The notes under the pieces were generated by a model. The model ran no database searches. It was not told where the DNA came from and saw only the letters and a program-made list of their open reading frames with translations. The position numbers and the translations under genes were made by a program. Of a stretch of DNA of 49,225 bases, positions 47,478-49,225 are shown one piece after another. The number at the start of each line of letters is the position of its first letter. The stretch's first letter is position 1. Origin of the DNA: Erysipelotrichaceae bacterium (GTDB lineage: Bacteria > Bacillota_I > Bacilli_A > Erysipelotrichales > Erysipelotrichaceae); NCBI GenBank assembly GCA_028723085.1, contig JAQYFP010000037.1:1-49225 (forward strand), written 5' to 3'.

Positions 47478-48957
47478 TTGTACTACCTCCTCGATTTGAT
47501 GATAAAATCCATTCCCTTGTCTTCATCATTTCATCTTCGAAATTCTTGTAATCTTTTAACTTCCAAGTCCAGTTGTCATTTGAACATGTTCCCGGTAGAT
47601 TAATACGAGCTTCTTGTTTAAAGCCACATATATCCCAAATTGGAAGTACAGCAACATCCGCATTAGAATCAAGAACATAATGACAGACTAAATCATTAAA
47701 ATTTCGATGATCATATCCTTGTTTTTTAAAGAAACGACGTAAATTAATGCGCTGATTTTTAGAATAATTTTGGTATTCCTGATTCACTGTCGCATTATCA
47801 TGGGTTCCCGTATAAATAACCTCATTTCGTTTTGATGGTTTCTTTAATAACTTTGGTTCCATTCTAAATAATACTACATCCATACCCGGAATATCAAATT
47901 TCTCTTCTAATTCTATCACTTCTTTACGAATATCACCTAAGTCCTCAGCAATTAACTCAATACCAGGCACGGCATCTAATATTGCCTGAATGAGTTTATC
48001 ACTCGGTCCAAGGATCCATTCTCCATAAACAGCGGTAGGACAGGAAGCAGGTATCTTCCAATATGTATCAAACGCTCTAAAATGATCGATTCTTACCATG
48101 TCATAACAACGATGAGTCCATTTCATTCGGTTACACCAGAATGTAAAGCCATCTTTTTCTTGATTTTCAAAATCATAGATTGGCATACCCCATCTTTGTC
48201 CAGTTTCTGAAAAATAATCCGGTGGACATCCCGCAATAAATTTTGGAGAGCCATCTTCATATAAAAGAAAATCTTTTTTATTAGTCCATACATCCGCACT
48301 GTCATAGTCGACATAAAAAGGAACATCGCCCATAATCTTTACACCTTTACTATGTGCATAATTACGAATGTCATCTAATTGTTTATAAAATATGAATTGT
48401 AGAAATTTAATATAAAGCAATTCATCTTGATATTCATCTAAGTCTACTTCTTTTGTTTGGGTGTAATTACGATATTCATCATCCCATTCATTCCAAGACA
48501 AATTATCGTGTAAATCACGGAACAATTTAAAAATAGCCCAGTCTTCTAACCAAAAAGCTTCTTTTTTAAATTTATTGTATTCTTTTTGATAAGACGTGAA
48601 GTTTTTCTTGAAAGTACGAAACGCTCGTTGAAAATACACTTCTTTAAATGCTCGTACTTCATCGTAATCTACATAGCTTTTAAACTTATTGCAATTCACT
48701 ACCGAACTTTGTGTTATTAAACCCATTTCAGCTAAACGATCTAAGTTAATATAAATCGGATCCCCGGCATAACTTGATAAAGCTTGATAAGGAGAATGTG
48801 TCCACCCTGTGATTTGTAAGGGAAGAATTTGCCAAAATGAATATCCTGCCTGTGAAATGTAATCAATCATCATTTCTGTTTTTCTTCCTAAGTCCCCAAT
48901 TCCTTGATTACCTGGAACTGAAAATAAAGGACATAAGAAACCGGCTTGTCGTTTCAT
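47467..48957 (-). CDS. malQ: 4-alpha-glucanotransferase
   Basis: RQAGFLCPLFSVPGNQGIGDLG, IMGDVPFYVDYDSADVW, RIDHFRAFDTYWKIPA, IAEDLGDI, GTHDNAT. Confidence 0.96.
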   Translation of the reverse strand: MKRQAGFLCPLFSVPGNQGIGDLGRKTEMMIDYISQAGYSFWQILPLQITGWTHSPYQALSSYAGDPIYINLDRLAEMGLITQSSVVNCNKFKSYVDYDEVRAFKEVYFQRAFRTFKKNFTSYQKEYNKFKKEAFWLEDWAIFKLFRDLHDNLSWNEWDDEYRNYTQTKEVDLDEYQDELLYIKFLQFIFYKQLDDIRNYAHSKGVKIMGDVPFYVDYDSADVWTNKKDFLLYEDGSPKFIAGCPPDYFSETGQRWGMPIYDFENQEKDGFTFWCNRMKWTHRCYDMVRIDHFRAFDTYWKIPASCPTAVYGEWILGPSDKLIQAILDAVPGIELIAEDLGDIRKEVIELEEKFDIPGMDVVLFRMEPKLLKKPSKRNEVIYTGTHDNATVNQEYQNYSKNQRINLRRFFKKQGYDHRNFNDLVCHYVLDSNADVAVLPIWDICGFKQEARINLPGTCSNDNWTWKLKDYKNFEDEMMKTREWILSSNRGGSTIEK

Positions 48958-49090
48958 GTGTTCACCTTTGTAAACCCTTTCAATTTATAACATTATAACA
49001 TAGTAATACAACAATGAGCAAAAAAACGAAAAAAAATAGACAATTTCTTACATTTAAAAGTGCAGGAAACTATCTGAATAAATAAAAAAA

Positions 49091-49209
49091 GGATCCGGCA
49101 ACGTGCTATGTTCGCAGGGGCAAGCCCAACTATTTTCGCCGCTGAAGTGCTTAACTTCTGAGTTCGGAATGTGTTCAGGTGTTTCCACTTCGCTATCGCC
49201 ACCGGGTCC
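49091..49209 (-). rRNA. rrf: 5S ribosomal RNA
   Basis: Minus strand GGACCCGGTGGCGATAGCGAAGTGGAAACACC...CCGAACTCAGAAGTTAAGC...CCGGATCC with closing helix, then T-run. Confidence 0.95.
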
Positions 49210-49225
49210 TTCGAGATCTTTCGAT

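Noticed and set aside
48993-49202. 69-aa minus-strand ORF
   Set aside because: Mostly within the 5S rRNA; not a plausible protein.
1-49225. Insertion sequences, prophage or tRNA genes
   Set aside because: No transposase, integrase, phage structural genes or recognisable tRNA found in the window.

Overview
AT-rich (low-GC) chromosomal window from a Firmicutes-type, probably gut Erysipelotrichia-like, bacterium. The taxon is inferred only from codon usage and gene content. From left to right: (1) a Bce-type peptide-resistance/sensing module (response regulator, histidine kinase split by an in-frame TAG, two small ORFs, ABC ATPase, FtsX-type permease, and an uncalled 35-aa hydrophobic ORF coupled to the permease); (2) a membrane XRE regulator, a RhuM-Fic protein, and a HipB-like HTH overlapping an SDR gene with twin palindromic operators; (3) glycerate kinase and gene remnants; (4) a ~10 kb glucose-family PTS locus with unusual companions (epimerase-like TIM barrel, YitT, M20 dipeptidase, UPF0303/HbpS-like protein, Fe-ADH, HAD, PRD regulator, EIIA); (5) a SipW signal peptidase/TasA-camelysin-like surface-fibre cluster with a vWA adhesin; (6) a phosphoesterase/PP2C pair and a copper locus (copA with a C-terminal HMA domain, csoR, CsoR box); (7) an autoregulated-looking HTH-DUF3990 (ADP-ribosyltransferase-like) gene plus small partner; (8) a MATE pump behind a compact leader with a 12-codon uORF overlapping a terminator; (9) a flavoenzyme pair and an ABC-F gene; (10) a large LPXTG protein with Cys/His repeats; (11) a polyamine ABC operon with a PotC-PotD fusion and a PotA carrying a repeat-containing insertion; (12) a BlaI-like regulator, malQ and a 5S rRNA. 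The strongest candidates for undescribed biology are the HTH-DUF3990/partner operon, the HipB-SDR module, the PotA insertion, the MATE leader and the PTS locus. No homology searches were run; family names come from motif recognition.
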